Source: Pseudomonas sp. 21
Lineage (GTDB): Bacteria; Pseudomonadota; Gammaproteobacteria; Pseudomonadales; Pseudomonadaceae
Reading direction: 5' to 3'
DNA length: 41,931 nt
NCBI RefSeq assembly: GCF_000955805.1
Contig: NZ_JYOA01000001.1
Location: 5,456 to 47,386, forward strand
Positions within the stretch are counted from its first letter, which is position 1. Every line of letters starts with the position of its first letter. Below are positions 15,034-23,931 of this stretch, piece by piece. The translations under genes were made by a program, and so were the position numbers. The notes beneath the pieces are model-generated. The model was given only the letters and a program-made list of their open reading frames with translations, had not been told where the DNA came from and ran no database searches.

Positions 15034-16443
15034 TCAGTGGCTGAGGAAATGGTTCGACAGCCAGTTCAGCGCCCTGCCCGGCCGCGTCAGCGCATCGATG
15101 AAGCTCGGGCCCCAGAAGCGGATGTCGTTGGCCTGCAGAACCGCATACATGTCGCGGTGACGCGCCTGGCGCTCCTTGAGCGGCATGCGCAAGGCCTGCT
15201 GCATGGCGTCGGCCAGGGCGTCGCGGTCGTGAGGGTTGATGATCAGCGCGCCGCCCAGCTCGGCGGCCGCGCCGGCGAACTGGGAGAGGATCAGCACGCC
15301 GGGATCGTCCGGGTCCTGGGCGGCTACGAACTCCTTGGCGACCAGGTTCATGCCATCGCGCAGCGGCGTCACCAGGCCGATGCGCGCGTGGCGCATGACC
15401 ATCGCGATGTCCGCGCGCTGGTGATTGCGCGCCACGTAGCGCAGCGGCACCCAGGACACGGCGCCGAAGCGCCCGTTGATGTGCCCTACCCGTGCGCTCA
15501 CGGCGGCATCGATATCGGCGTATTCGGGGATGTCCTGGCGGCTGCCCGGTGATATCTGCAGGCAGGTGACGCGGTTGTGCCAGTCCGGGTTGCGCTCGAG
15601 GAAGCGCTCGTAGCCGTCCAGCCGGTTGACGATGCCCTTGGAGTAATCGAGACGATCCACCCCCACCATCAGCGCGCGGCCGCCCAGGCTTTCGCGCAGG
15701 TCCTGGGCGGCCTGGCTCTGCGAAGCCTCTTCGGCCAGGCGGCGAAAGCCTTCGGTATCTACACCCACCGGGAATACGCCCACGCGGAAGTGCTGGTCCT
15801 CCAGGTGATAACGCCGGCCATCGGGCGTTGCCGCGCCCACAACGCGGGTGAGGTAGCGGGCGAAGTTGCTGGCGTCGTTCTCGGTCTGGAAGCCGATCAG
15901 GTTGTACTCGGTGAGCGCGCGGATCAGTTCGTCGTGGTGCGGCAACGCGGTAATGAGGTCGGCCGGCGGCATCGGGATGTGCAGGAAGAAGCCGATGCGA
16001 TTGCCGTGCCCGCGTTGCCTCAGCGCCAGGGCCAGGGGGATCAGGTGGTAGTCGTGGACCCAGAGGACGTCATCGTCCTCCAGCAGCGGACTCAGGCGCT
16101 CGGCGAAGAACTCGTTGACCCGCTGGTAGCCGCCGAACTCGGCCTCGTTGATCTCGGCCAGGTCGACCCGGTAATGCAGGATTGGCCAGAGCACACGGTT
16201 GGCGAAGCCGTTGTAGTACTCGTCGAAGTCCTGCGGGTGCAGGTCGGTCAGAACGTACTGCAGGTTGTCGCGCTGCACCGTGGTCGGCGGGCCCGGCTCC
16301 TCGGCCTTCCTGCCGCTCCAGCCGAACCAGATGCCCTCGCGGTCGCGCATCGCCGCGTCCACCGCCACCGCCAGCCCGCCCGGAGCGGGCCCGTTCTCGC
16401 CGGGAATGCCCACCCGGTTGGAGATCACCACGAGACGCGACAT
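15034..16443 (-). CDS. otsA: Trehalose-6-phosphate synthase
   Basis: The protein has 469 residues, a GT20 glycosyltransferase of normal OtsA length. It opens MSRLVVISNRVG with the GGLAVAV loop, and has WVHDYHLIPLALALR, FFLHIPMPP, GVDRLDYSKGI (nucleotide-sugar phosphate contacts) and DGMNLVAKEFVAAQ. It transfers glucose from UDP-glucose to glucose-6-phosphate in the cytoplasm to make trehalose-6-phosphate. It is the last gene of the otsB-GH15-otsA operon and overlaps the GH15 gene by 19 bases. Trehalose is an osmotic and desiccation protectant in Pseudomonas, so sigma-S or osmotic control is likely but not visible here. Confidence 0.96.
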   Translation of the reverse strand: MSRLVVISNRVGIPGENGPAPGGLAVAVDAAMRDREGIWFGWSGRKAEEPGPPTTVQRDNLQYVLTDLHPQDFDEYYNGFANRVLWPILHYRVDLAEINEAEFGGYQRVNEFFAERLSPLLEDDDVLWVHDYHLIPLALALRQRGHGNRIGFFLHIPMPPADLITALPHHDELIRALTEYNLIGFQTENDASNFARYLTRVVGAATPDGRRYHLEDQHFRVGVFPVGVDTEGFRRLAEEASQSQAAQDLRESLGGRALMVGVDRLDYSKGIVNRLDGYERFLERNPDWHNRVTCLQISPGSRQDIPEYADIDAAVSARVGHINGRFGAVSWVPLRYVARNHQRADIAMVMRHARIGLVTPLRDGMNLVAKEFVAAQDPDDPGVLILSQFAGAAAELGGALIINPHDRDALADAMQQALRMPLKERQARHRDMYAVLQANDIRFWGPSFIDALTRPGRALNWLSNHFLSH

Positions 16444-18224
16444 AGTCCCTCCTCCCAGCCAATGGACAGACGCATGGCGGAGTTGATCAACCCGGCCATG
16501 GAGTAGGTCTGCGGGATGTTCCCCCAGAGCTCCCCGGTATGCGGGTGCAGATCCTCCGAGAGCAGCCCGTAGTTGTTACGCGCGGCGATCAACTGCTCGA
16601 ACAGCTGGCGGGCCTCGTCCATGCGACCGATGGCGGCCAGCGCGTCCAGGTACCAGAACTTCACCACCAGGAACGCCGTTTCCGGTACGCCGAAATCATC
16701 CGCCGCGGCGTAGCGCAGCATCTGCCCGTTGACGTTCAGCTCACGGCCTATGCAATCGACCGTCGCGATGAAACGCGGATCGTCTGCCGCGATGATCCCC
16801 AGCTCGTTCATCAGCAGCACGCTGGCGTCGAGGTCGTCATGGCCGAAGGCGCCGGTGAAGCACTGTTTCTTCTCGCTCCAGGCTTCGGCCAGGATGCGGT
16901 CGCGCAGCCTGGCGGCCTTGTCCATCCAGCCCTTCGCCTGCTCCTTGCGACCCAGGCGCGCGGCGATGTGCCCGACCCGGTCGCAGGCGACCCAGCAGAG
17001 CAACGCAGAATGGGTGTGGATGCGCTGGCGGCCACGGTATTCCCAGATGCCGGCATCCGCCACGAAGGCCGCGCTTTCGGCCCTGGTGGCCAGGCTCTCG
17101 AGCAACTGCAACATCCCTTCGCTGCTCGGATTGGGCAGTCGCTCGTCGACGAAGCTCTGCAACACCGCCAGCGCCACCGAACCGAACACATCGTGCTGGT
17201 TCTGCTCCACCGCCTGGTTGCCGACGCGCACCGGAGCGTGGTTGAGGAAGCCGGCGAGCTCCGGCTCGATGCGCTCGGTGAGGTCCTGGCTGGGGATTAT
17301 CCCGTACAGCGGCTTGAGCTCGGCATCACCGCTGGCCACGGTGGTGATGAAGTCGATGTAGCCCTCCATGGTCCGCGTAGCACCCAGGCGGTTGAGGGCG
17401 AGGATCACGAAGTAGGCGTCGCGCAGCCAGCAGTAGCGGTAGTCCCAATTGCGCTGCGAGTCCGGCGCCTCCGGCACCGAAGTGGTGGCGGCGGCGATGA
17501 TCGCGCCGGTGTCCTCGAAGTTGCACAGTTTCAGGGTGATCGCCGAGCGGATCACCACCTGCTGCCACTCGAAGCAGATCGCAAGCCCGCGCACCCAGTC
17601 GTGCCAGTGGTTCTGGGTGCGCTTGAGGTAGTCGCGGACCACTTCGCCAGGGGCGTTGCCCAGCGGTTCGTCGAGGCCGATCACCAGGCTCACCGGATGG
17701 CGCAGGGCGAATGGCGTTTCGTGCTGGATATAGGCCAGCGGCGCATCGGTGGTCAGGCGCAGCGGCTCGTCGCCCTCCAGGTAGCGGATATGGCTGGAAC
17801 TGCTGGCGCCCTGGCTGGGCTGGCCGTAGCCGTGGGTCGGGCGCACCCGCAACGTGACCTTTGGCATGCCCTCGATGGGCTCGATCAGCCGGCACAGCTG
17901 CGCCGGCCGGTAGATGCCGCCATGCTGCAGGAAGCGCGGAGCGAAGTCGGTGATGCGCACCGCCCCACCACTGTCATCGCGCAGCACGGTGGTGATGATC
18001 GCGGTGTTGCGCTGGTAGTCGGATGTGCTGCTGACCTGGTTCTCCAGCACCACGTCGGCGAAACCCTTCTCCTCGTCGCCGGCCAGCAGCCGCGAAAAGA
18101 CCGGATCGCTGTCGAAATTCGGGTAGCACCACCAGATCAGCCGAGCCTGCGGGTTGACCAGTGCGGCCACCCGGCAATTGCCGATCAGGCCCAGTTCCAG
18201 GGCACCTTCCAGTGGGTTCGTCAT
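16425..18224 (-). CDS. GH15 glycoside hydrolase (glucoamylase/trehalase family)
   Basis: The protein has 599 residues. An N-terminal beta-sandwich (about 1-230) precedes the (alpha/alpha)6 barrel. Barrel signatures are RNWDYRYCWLRDA (258-270), GIWEYRGRQRIHTHSALLCW with probable general acid Glu395, and VPETAFLVVKFWYLDAL with probable base Glu515. No signal peptide is seen, so it is cytoplasmic. GH15 includes glucoamylases, glucodextranases and alpha,alpha-trehalases. Its position between otsB and otsA, coupled at both ends (4-base overlap with otsB, 19 with otsA), suggests it acts on trehalose or a related glucoside. The substrate is not proven. Confidence 0.92.
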   Translation of the reverse strand: MTNPLEGALELGLIGNCRVAALVNPQARLIWWCYPNFDSDPVFSRLLAGDEEKGFADVVLENQVSSTSDYQRNTAIITTVLRDDSGGAVRITDFAPRFLQHGGIYRPAQLCRLIEPIEGMPKVTLRVRPTHGYGQPSQGASSSSHIRYLEGDEPLRLTTDAPLAYIQHETPFALRHPVSLVIGLDEPLGNAPGEVVRDYLKRTQNHWHDWVRGLAICFEWQQVVIRSAITLKLCNFEDTGAIIAAATTSVPEAPDSQRNWDYRYCWLRDAYFVILALNRLGATRTMEGYIDFITTVASGDAELKPLYGIIPSQDLTERIEPELAGFLNHAPVRVGNQAVEQNQHDVFGSVALAVLQSFVDERLPNPSSEGMLQLLESLATRAESAAFVADAGIWEYRGRQRIHTHSALLCWVACDRVGHIAARLGRKEQAKGWMDKAARLRDRILAEAWSEKKQCFTGAFGHDDLDASVLLMNELGIIAADDPRFIATVDCIGRELNVNGQMLRYAAADDFGVPETAFLVVKFWYLDALAAIGRMDEARQLFEQLIAARNNYGLLSEDLHPHTGELWGNIPQTYSMAGLINSAMRLSIGWEEGLCRVSW

Positions 18225-19036
18225 CGGGGATGTCCTCCTGCTGCTTGCATGAGTGCTCCACGGACTTGCTCCGCGTCGCTGAACACCGCGCAGGCACCGG
18301 GTAAGGCGCGCCCGACCGAGAGGCCGAGGCCACCCAGCGCGGGCATCAGCGCGATAGCGGGTTCGTCGGTGACGTCGTCGCCGATGTACAACGGCAGGCG
18401 CCCGGCAAAGCCAGGCGTGCCCAGCAGTCGCTGGATGGCCTGGGCCTTGTCGACACCTTCGGGGACGACTTCGTAGACCTGCTTGCCGTTGAGCAACCGC
18501 AGCCCTGCGCCCTCCGGCGCACGCAGCAAAGCCTGCAACTCCATACGCAGTTCTGCGGCGAGCGAAGGTGCCGAGCGGTAGTGCAGCGCGTAGCTGCTGC
18601 CCTTGTCTTCGGCATGGATTCCGACATGCCGGTTCGCCAGGGCGTTCAATTGCACTCGCACGCAGGCGGGCAGGTCCTGGGTGGTGCGGTGCAAGGGGCA
18701 GTCGCCGCTTTCGCGCCAGTGGGCGCCGTGGCCACCGCTGGCCGCCAGGCGCAAGGGTTGCAAGAGCCGGTCGAGTTCTTCGACCGGGCGGCCGCTGATC
18801 AGGGCCAGGGCACCGTCGAGTCGGCGGTGCAGGTGTGTGAGGGCATCGAGCAGCCCGGGCGGTACGACGACCGATCCGGGTGATTCGGCGATGTCCAGGA
18901 GGGTTCCGTCGACATCCAGGAACAGTGCAGTCTGCTGAGGTCGGCTGAGCCAGAGGTTCAGCAGCGCAGTGGCTGAGGCCTCGCTATGCGGGACCATGGC
19001 CGTGTCGACAGGTCCCCTTGGTACGGGACGTGACAT
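18221..19036 (-). CDS. otsB: Trehalose-6-phosphate phosphatase
   Basis: The protein has 271 residues with HAD-superfamily motifs: FLDVDGTLLDI (nucleophile and acid Asp), ALISGR, and the C-terminal YIGDDVTDEPAI (Mg2+ Asp pair). The DKG and NGKQVYEV segments are typical of OtsB. It removes phosphate from trehalose-6-phosphate. The start at 19036 has GGAG about 9 bases upstream; the ATG at 19051 lacks a site. It is first in the otsB-GH15-otsA operon, and its stop overlaps the next ATG. The 294 bases upstream to the divergent EAL gene hold no gene. Confidence 0.94.
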   Translation of the reverse strand: MSRPVPRGPVDTAMVPHSEASATALLNLWLSRPQQTALFLDVDGTLLDIAESPGSVVVPPGLLDALTHLHRRLDGALALISGRPVEELDRLLQPLRLAASGGHGAHWRESGDCPLHRTTQDLPACVRVQLNALANRHVGIHAEDKGSSYALHYRSAPSLAAELRMELQALLRAPEGAGLRLLNGKQVYEVVPEGVDKAQAIQRLLGTPGFAGRLPLYIGDDVTDEPAIALMPALGGLGLSVGRALPGACAVFSDAEQVRGALMQAAGGHPR

Positions 19037-19330
19037 GAGCCATTTCTCCATGTTCAGGGCGTGCCGCGCGGCCGTGGGTAGCCGTTGCGGACGTGAAAGG
19101 GAGCCCAAGGACCCTAACATGTGGGGCCACGAGGGTCGACCGCTGGTTTCATCCCGGCGCCTGGCCGGGAAGGCTCAGGCCAGAGCGGGCGGGGGCTGCG
19201 AGGAACTCGTGCGAAGTGTCATATAAGTCATGGATAGGATTTTCCTGACAGAACAACTGGAATCCTCCGCCTCACAGTGGGAAGGGCATTTCCGAGAATG
19301 CGTCAGGCCAATCCTTCATGAGAGAACCCC

Positions 19331-20554
19331 ATGCTTCCGCTTTCTGCGCTGGTGCTCCAGGCTTCCGGCCTGCACCGTTCCACCGCTGTCACTGCGCTGC
19401 ATCACCTGGGCTACAGCTTCCTGTCCGAGGTTTCCAGCAATGCATTCGCGCTGGATCGCCTGCGCAGCCAGGGCGGCGTCCACCTGTTGATCTGCGATGT
19501 GCGCATTGATCCGGTGTCGCGCCTGGAACTCCTCCAGACCGTCGCCCGCGAACGCCTGGCCCATGGCGTGGTGGTCAGCGGGGAGATGGCGCCCGGCACC
19601 TGGAGCGCCCTCTCCCACCTGCTACAGTTGCAGGGCCTGAAGGTGTTCTGGCTGGGCAACGAGGCCGCGACCCTGGAGCGCCTGCGTGCCCTGCTCAGCG
19701 ACTTTCAGCCCAGGGAAGCGCAGCTTGGCCTGTCCCTGAACGACACCGTTGCCGACGAGGACAGCGAGGCCGCCAACCTGCCCTCGCAGGGGCGTCTGCG
19801 CGCCCACCTGCAACCCAAGGTAGCCGTGGCGACCGCGCAGGTTTATGGCTTCGAGGTGCTGGCGCGCTGGCAACTGGAGGACGGACACGTCCTGCTTCCC
19901 GGTGAGTTCCTGCCGGGGCTGCGGCGTGCCGGCAAGCTCGACGGCATGCTCTTCGAACTGATGACCCAGGCCGTCGAGGCCCTGCGGACCCAGGGCAATA
20001 ATGAGCTGAAGCTGTCTTTCAATCTGGAAGCCGAGCAGATCGCCCAGACCGACTTTTCCGCCGCGGTGGAACGCAATCTGCGCCTGCTGGACATCGAGCC
20101 CAGACGCATCACCTTCGAACTGACCGAGGCCTCGCCACTGCATGCGCCGCCGTTAAGCCTGGAGAACGTGCTGCGCCTGCGCCTGCTGGGCTGCGGCCTG
20201 GCCATCGACGACTTCGGCTGTGGCCACTCCACCCTGCAGCGCCTGATGGAACTGCCCTTCACCGAGATGAAGCTCGATCGCCACCTGGTGGCCGACGTGA
20301 ACAACGGCGACCCCCGCCGCCTCATCGTGCTGCGCAACGCCCTGGCGCTCGGCCGCGATCTGGGCCTCAAGGTGATTGCCGAGGGGGTGGAGAACGCTGC
20401 GCAGCTTCGCCAGTTGCAGCAGCTGGAATGCGATTGTGCGCAGGGCTATCTGTTCGGCAAGCCGATGGATGCCAGCCAGATCAGCACCTTCCTGCGCGGT
20501 GCGCCGCTTCGCCTGCAGAAACTGGAAGCGGTTCAGGCGATACGCCCGGCGTAG
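19331..20554 (+). CDS. EAL-domain c-di-GMP phosphodiesterase with a receiver-like N-terminus
   Basis: The protein has 407 residues. Residues 1-125 look like a diverged response-regulator receiver, with Asp56 in LLICDVRID at the phospho-acceptor place. The EAL domain (about 155-395) keeps the usual metal and catalytic residues: Glu175 (signature EVLAR), Asn231, Glu263, Asp293-Asp294 (DDFGCGHSTL), Lys314 and Glu351 (EGVE). It should therefore hydrolyse c-di-GMP. The layout is that of PvrR/RocR-type proteins. No partner histidine kinase lies nearby. It is divergent from the trehalose operon, and a sequence downstream forms a terminator only for the opposite strand. Confidence 0.9.
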   Translation: MLPLSALVLQASGLHRSTAVTALHHLGYSFLSEVSSNAFALDRLRSQGGVHLLICDVRIDPVSRLELLQTVARERLAHGVVVSGEMAPGTWSALSHLLQLQGLKVFWLGNEAATLERLRALLSDFQPREAQLGLSLNDTVADEDSEAANLPSQGRLRAHLQPKVAVATAQVYGFEVLARWQLEDGHVLLPGEFLPGLRRAGKLDGMLFELMTQAVEALRTQGNNELKLSFNLEAEQIAQTDFSAAVERNLRLLDIEPRRITFELTEASPLHAPPLSLENVLRLRLLGCGLAIDDFGCGHSTLQRLMELPFTEMKLDRHLVADVNNGDPRRLIVLRNALALGRDLGLKVIAEGVENAAQLRQLQQLECDCAQGYLFGKPMDASQISTFLRGAPLRLQKLEAVQAIRPA

Positions 20555-20563
20555 TGAAACGCA

Positions 20564-20607
20564 GAAAAGAAAACGGCTGTTGCGGACTTCCTGTCCGCAA
20601 CAGCCGT
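20564..20607 (-). terminator. Strong terminator oriented to the minus strand
   Basis: ACGGCTGTTGCGGAC (20573-20587), loop TTCCT, exact complement 20593-20607: a 15-pair stem. The A-rich stretch AAAAGAAAAC lies on its low-coordinate side, so the T-tract follows the stem only on the minus strand. It fits the end of a minus-strand transcript coming from 20608-20900, for which no clear gene is seen. Confidence 0.75.
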
Positions 20608-20954
20608 CTGGATTGTCCTCAGCAAAGGACGCAGGAATTGTAGGCCATTGGCCATCAGGCCGTCTTCCCAGTTCTCCCGCGTGGCCGGCAAATCAGCACA
20701 TACGCGGCAAAACACCGCAAACTCCCAAGGCAATGCCTGCCAATTCGCTGCACATTCGTACCAATAGTGCCGGCTGTACGACGATTCGCCCGGCTTCTCC
20801 GTATTGCCTTGCATGATGTCTGTCACGCGGTTTCGCCCTAGCCCGCGGATGAACTGTCTGGTTACCATGCCCGGCTGCACGCTGGATGCCAGGAAGGCAT
20901 AAATCCAAAAGGATCGCCCCAGTGTTGCCCACCTTCAGTTTTGGCAGCCGATAC
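20608..20954 (-). other. Unassigned stretch, possible small RNA or relict gene
   Basis: This gene-free interval has lower GC and unusual base use. A minus-strand open frame (20533-20880; it includes SSYSRHYWYECAANWQALPW) crosses it, but it lacks a ribosome site, has poor third-position GC and runs through the terminator stem into the EAL gene. A TACAAT -10-like hexamer on the minus strand (20637-20642) lies ~30 bases before the terminator stem, but no good -35 accompanies it. I cannot decide between an sRNA, a small gene and a remnant. Confidence 0.3.
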
Positions 20955-21827
20955 ATGCCCCAGACTCCCTTGCGTTCGCCCCGTCGTTCGCTGATTCGCC
21001 TTGCCCTGACCGGCACTGGCTCCATCGTCGTGGCCGCCCTTGGCTTCTTCGCCTGGCAGGGCTTCTATCCGGTGCAGGCCACCGATGGCTGGTCCGTCCA
21101 GGTGCTGCACAAGAACGTGCAGAAAGCTGCATCGCTGGTACCGCTGCCCGATGGCGGCCTGCTGGTCAGCCAGGAGTTGAAAAATGACCAGGGCAACATC
21201 CTGCGTATCGCCGCCGACGGCGAGCGCCGGGTCATGGTCGACGGGCTGTCCAAGCCTGACGGCATGATCGCGGCCCAGGGCGGCTGGGTGTTCAGCCAGG
21301 AATCCGACGGCAGGCCGGTGCAGTTGCTCAGGGACGGCAAGGTCACCGACCTGTTCATGGGCCAGTCCGTACAGGGCCTGTGGGATGACGGCGACAACCT
21401 CTACGCCATCGAGGACCGCGGCGAGAATGGCCGTCTGCTGCGCTACCGCTGGAGCGACGGCGAGCTGACCGTGCTGCGCGACCACCTGCAGGAAACCGAA
21501 TCCGTCACCCGCTGCACCGACGGCAAGCTGCTCTACACCGAGAAGAAGAAAGGCGTGGTGCACCAGTTCAGCGACGACGGCAAGGACCCGGTGCTGCTCT
21601 CCGGCCTCAACCAGCCCACCTTCCTGATGTGCGACCAGCGCGGCCTGTGGATCAGCGAAGACTCCACCCACCGCGCCCGCCTGCTGCTGTGGGATGGCAA
21701 GGGCGTTCCGCGCACCATCCTGTCGTTCCTCAAGGCACCGCAGTCCATCGTGCCCGACGGCAAGGGCGGTTACCTGCTTGCCGAAGGTGGTCGCGACCGC
21801 GTGCTGCAGCTGACTCCCGCCAAGTGA
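20955..21827 (+). CDS. Membrane-anchored beta-propeller protein (SMP-30/NHL-like)
   Basis: The protein has 290 residues. The N-terminus is basic, followed by one hydrophobic helix (about 17-37), which acts as a signal anchor or uncleaved signal. The rest is a series of propeller-like repeats: LVPLPDGGLLVSQE, GLSKPDGMIAAQGGWVFSQE, QGLWDDGDNLYAIED and APQSIVPDGKGGYLLAEGGRDRVLQL. It resembles the SMP-30/gluconolactonase/LRE superfamily. It is predicted periplasmic. The ligand is unknown. The start at 20955 is chosen because it begins just before the basic n-region; the ribosome site is weak. It is convergent with the LysR gene at 21855, with a GC-rich hairpin (21835-21855) between. Confidence 0.75.
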   Translation: MPQTPLRSPRRSLIRLALTGTGSIVVAALGFFAWQGFYPVQATDGWSVQVLHKNVQKAASLVPLPDGGLLVSQELKNDQGNILRIAADGERRVMVDGLSKPDGMIAAQGGWVFSQESDGRPVQLLRDGKVTDLFMGQSVQGLWDDGDNLYAIEDRGENGRLLRYRWSDGELTVLRDHLQETESVTRCTDGKLLYTEKKKGVVHQFSDDGKDPVLLSGLNQPTFLMCDQRGLWISEDSTHRARLLLWDGKGVPRTILSFLKAPQSIVPDGKGGYLLAEGGRDRVLQLTPAK

Positions 21828-21854
21828 TGACCCCGGGCGGCCGCCTGGGCCGCC

Positions 21855-22766
21855 CTACTCCTGTGCCGGCATCACCAGGCCCGGTATCACCTCGACCAGC
21901 GCATCGATCGCCAACCGCACCTTGCGCGGCAGCTGGGCGGTCTGCAACCAGGTCGCATGAACGTCGTAGAGGAAGCCCGGCTGCCACGGCAGCAGCTCCT
22001 GCAGCGCACCTGCCTCGATGACTTCGCGTACCAGCCAGTAAGGCAGCCACGCCAGTCCCATGCCGCGCACCGCCGCATCGGCAATGGCGGCCAGGTCGTC
22101 GAAACGCAGCCGGGAGTTCGGCGCAAACGCTGCGGGTTCCTGCCCTTCGCGGGGGAACAGCCAGGGATTGATCCGCCCGGAACGGTGATAGACCAGTACC
22201 TGGTGCGCGGCCAGCGCCTCGATGCTTTCGGGCTGCCCGTACTCCGCCAGGTAAGCTGGCGCCGCGCACACCACCATGCGCTGCCGGCCGATACGCCGCG
22301 CGATGATGCCGTCCCTGGGTTGCGGTTCGCCGGTGCGGATCGCCAGGTCGATCTGCTCATCCGCCAGGTCCGTCAGGCGGTCGCTGAAGCGCAGATCCAG
22401 CTCCAGTTGCGGATAGCGCTGCGCCAGTTCCAGCAGGACCGGCGCCACGCAGCGCCGACCAAAATGCACCGGCATCGCCACCCGCAGCCGCCCGCGCGGC
22501 TCGGCCACCTCGCCAGCGGCGAGGATGTCCGCCGCCTCGGCATCGGCCAGCAGCGCGCGACAGCGCTCGTAGTAGATCCGCCCCGCCTCGGTCAGGCTTT
22601 GCCGGCGCGTGCTGCGCATCAGCAACTGGGCGCCCAGGCGCTCTTCGAGAAAGCGCACATGCTTGCCCACCATGGGTGCGGACATTTCCATCGCATCCGC
22701 CGCCGCCGCGAAAGACCCGAGGTCCACCGCGCGGACGAAGACTTCCATGCTGGTCAGACGGTCCAT
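21855..22766 (-). CDS. LysR-family transcriptional regulator
   Basis: The protein has 303 residues. The N-terminal winged helix spans 1-60 (MDRLTSMEVFVRAVDLGSFAAAADAMEMSAPMVGKHVRFLE), and the periplasmic-binding-like effector domain about 90-295 (GRLRVAMPVHFGRRCVAPVLLELAQRYPQLELDL). It belongs to the large group that usually controls a divergent oxidoreductase gene. Here the divergent neighbour, 105 bases away, is a quinone-oxidoreductase-like MDR. The likely role is redox or electrophile response. No clear effector can be read. Confidence 0.92.
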   Translation of the reverse strand: MDRLTSMEVFVRAVDLGSFAAAADAMEMSAPMVGKHVRFLEERLGAQLLMRSTRRQSLTEAGRIYYERCRALLADAEAADILAAGEVAEPRGRLRVAMPVHFGRRCVAPVLLELAQRYPQLELDLRFSDRLTDLADEQIDLAIRTGEPQPRDGIIARRIGRQRMVVCAAPAYLAEYGQPESIEALAAHQVLVYHRSGRINPWLFPREGQEPAAFAPNSRLRFDDLAAIADAAVRGMGLAWLPYWLVREVIEAGALQELLPWQPGFLYDVHATWLQTAQLPRKVRLAIDALVEVIPGLVMPAQE

Positions 22767-22871
22767 TCGAAACTCCTGATTTCGACTAACTGCTTCTATA
22801 CGCCATTTAACGATCGAATCCCATGACGGATAGTCGCTTTACGTCAAATCAATTACGTATGGGAGCATCAC

Positions 22872-23873
22872 ATGGAGAGCATCAAAACCCGCGCCGTGCG
22901 TTTCCACCAGTTCGGCGGCCCGGAAGTCCTGCGCATCGAGCCAGTGGAAGTTCGCCAGCCCGGCGCGGATGAAGTGAGCATCCGGGTCAAGGCCCTGGGG
23001 CTGAACCGCGCCGAATCGCTGCTGCGCACGGACCGCTACATCGAGAGCCCGCGGTTCCCGTCCGGACTGGGACTGGAGGCCACGGGGGTGGTCGAGGCCG
23101 TGGGCAGCGCGGTACGCGGGTTCGCTCCGGGGGATGCCGTGAGCGTCCTGCCGCCGACCTCGATGCAGGAAGACCCGACTCACGCGGAGCGTCTGGTGGT
23201 CCCGCAAGCCCGCCTGGTGAAGAATCCGCCGGGGCAGGCCTGGAACGACGCCGCCGCCACCTGGATGCAGTACCTGACCGCCTATGGCGCGCTGGTTCAG
23301 GTAGCCGCACTGCGCGAGGGCGACTTCGTCGTCATCACCGCCGCGTCGAGCAGCGTCGGCCTGGCCGCCATCCAGATCGCCCGCCGCGTGGGCGCGGTGC
23401 CGGTCGCGGTGACCCGCACCTCCGCCAAACGCGAAGCCCTGGTGCAGGCCGGCGCCGCCGAAGTCATCGCCAGCGAGGAGGAAAACCTGCGCTCGCGCCT
23501 GCTCGAGATCACCGGCAAGGCTGGCGCGCGGGTGGTGTTCGACCCGGTAGGCGGCCCGATCTTCGAGGCGCTGACCGCCGCCATGGCCGAGGGTGGCGTC
23601 CTCATCGAGTACGGCGGCCTGAGTCCCGAGCCCACGCCCTTCCCACTGTTCGAGGTACTGAGCCGTTCACTGGTCCTGCGGGGCTATCGCGTCTACGAAG
23701 TGCTGGAAGATCCGCAGCGCCTGCATGAAGCCGCAGAGTTCATCTACGCCGGTCTCGCGGACGGCTCGCTGCGCCCGGTGATCGCCCGCACCTTCGCGTT
23801 TGACGCGATAGCCGAGGCCTACCGCTATCTGGAATCCAACCAGCAATTCGGCAAAGTCGTGGTCACCCTGTAG
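22872..23873 (+). CDS. Zinc-independent MDR oxidoreductase (quinone oxidoreductase-like)
   Basis: The protein has 333 residues. The opening VRFHQFGGPEVLRIEPVEV and GADEVSIRVKALGLNRAE are typical of the QOR branch of the medium-chain dehydrogenases. The Rossmann part starts at VVITAASSSVGLAAIQIARR, with the AASSSVG loop typical of NADPH-binding QOR-like enzymes. Zinc-ligand cysteines of alcohol dehydrogenases are absent. It probably reduces quinones or conjugated carbonyls with NADPH. It diverges from the LysR regulator at 21855, which probably controls it. GGGAG lies about 7 bases before the ATG. Confidence 0.9.
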   Translation: MESIKTRAVRFHQFGGPEVLRIEPVEVRQPGADEVSIRVKALGLNRAESLLRTDRYIESPRFPSGLGLEATGVVEAVGSAVRGFAPGDAVSVLPPTSMQEDPTHAERLVVPQARLVKNPPGQAWNDAAATWMQYLTAYGALVQVAALREGDFVVITAASSSVGLAAIQIARRVGAVPVAVTRTSAKREALVQAGAAEVIASEEENLRSRLLEITGKAGARVVFDPVGGPIFEALTAAMAEGGVLIEYGGLSPEPTPFPLFEVLSRSLVLRGYRVYEVLEDPQRLHEAAEFIYAGLADGSLRPVIARTFAFDAIAEAYRYLESNQQFGKVVVTL

Positions 23874-23931
23874 TCATCGGATACACTGCCCCGGCGCGGC
23901 TCCCTGCCGTGCCGGACGCAGCGGAGCCCAG

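Noticed and set aside
15577-16506. 309-codon plus-strand frame opposite otsA
   Set aside because: Antisense shadow of a high-GC coding region; composition is low-complexity and no family is recognisable. Similar long antisense frames opposite GH15, ACAD, MFS and others were dropped for the same reason.
20533-20880. 115-codon minus-strand frame treated as a normal gene
   Set aside because: No ribosome site, atypical codon use, passes through a strong terminator and into the end of the EAL gene. Kept only as an unassigned region.
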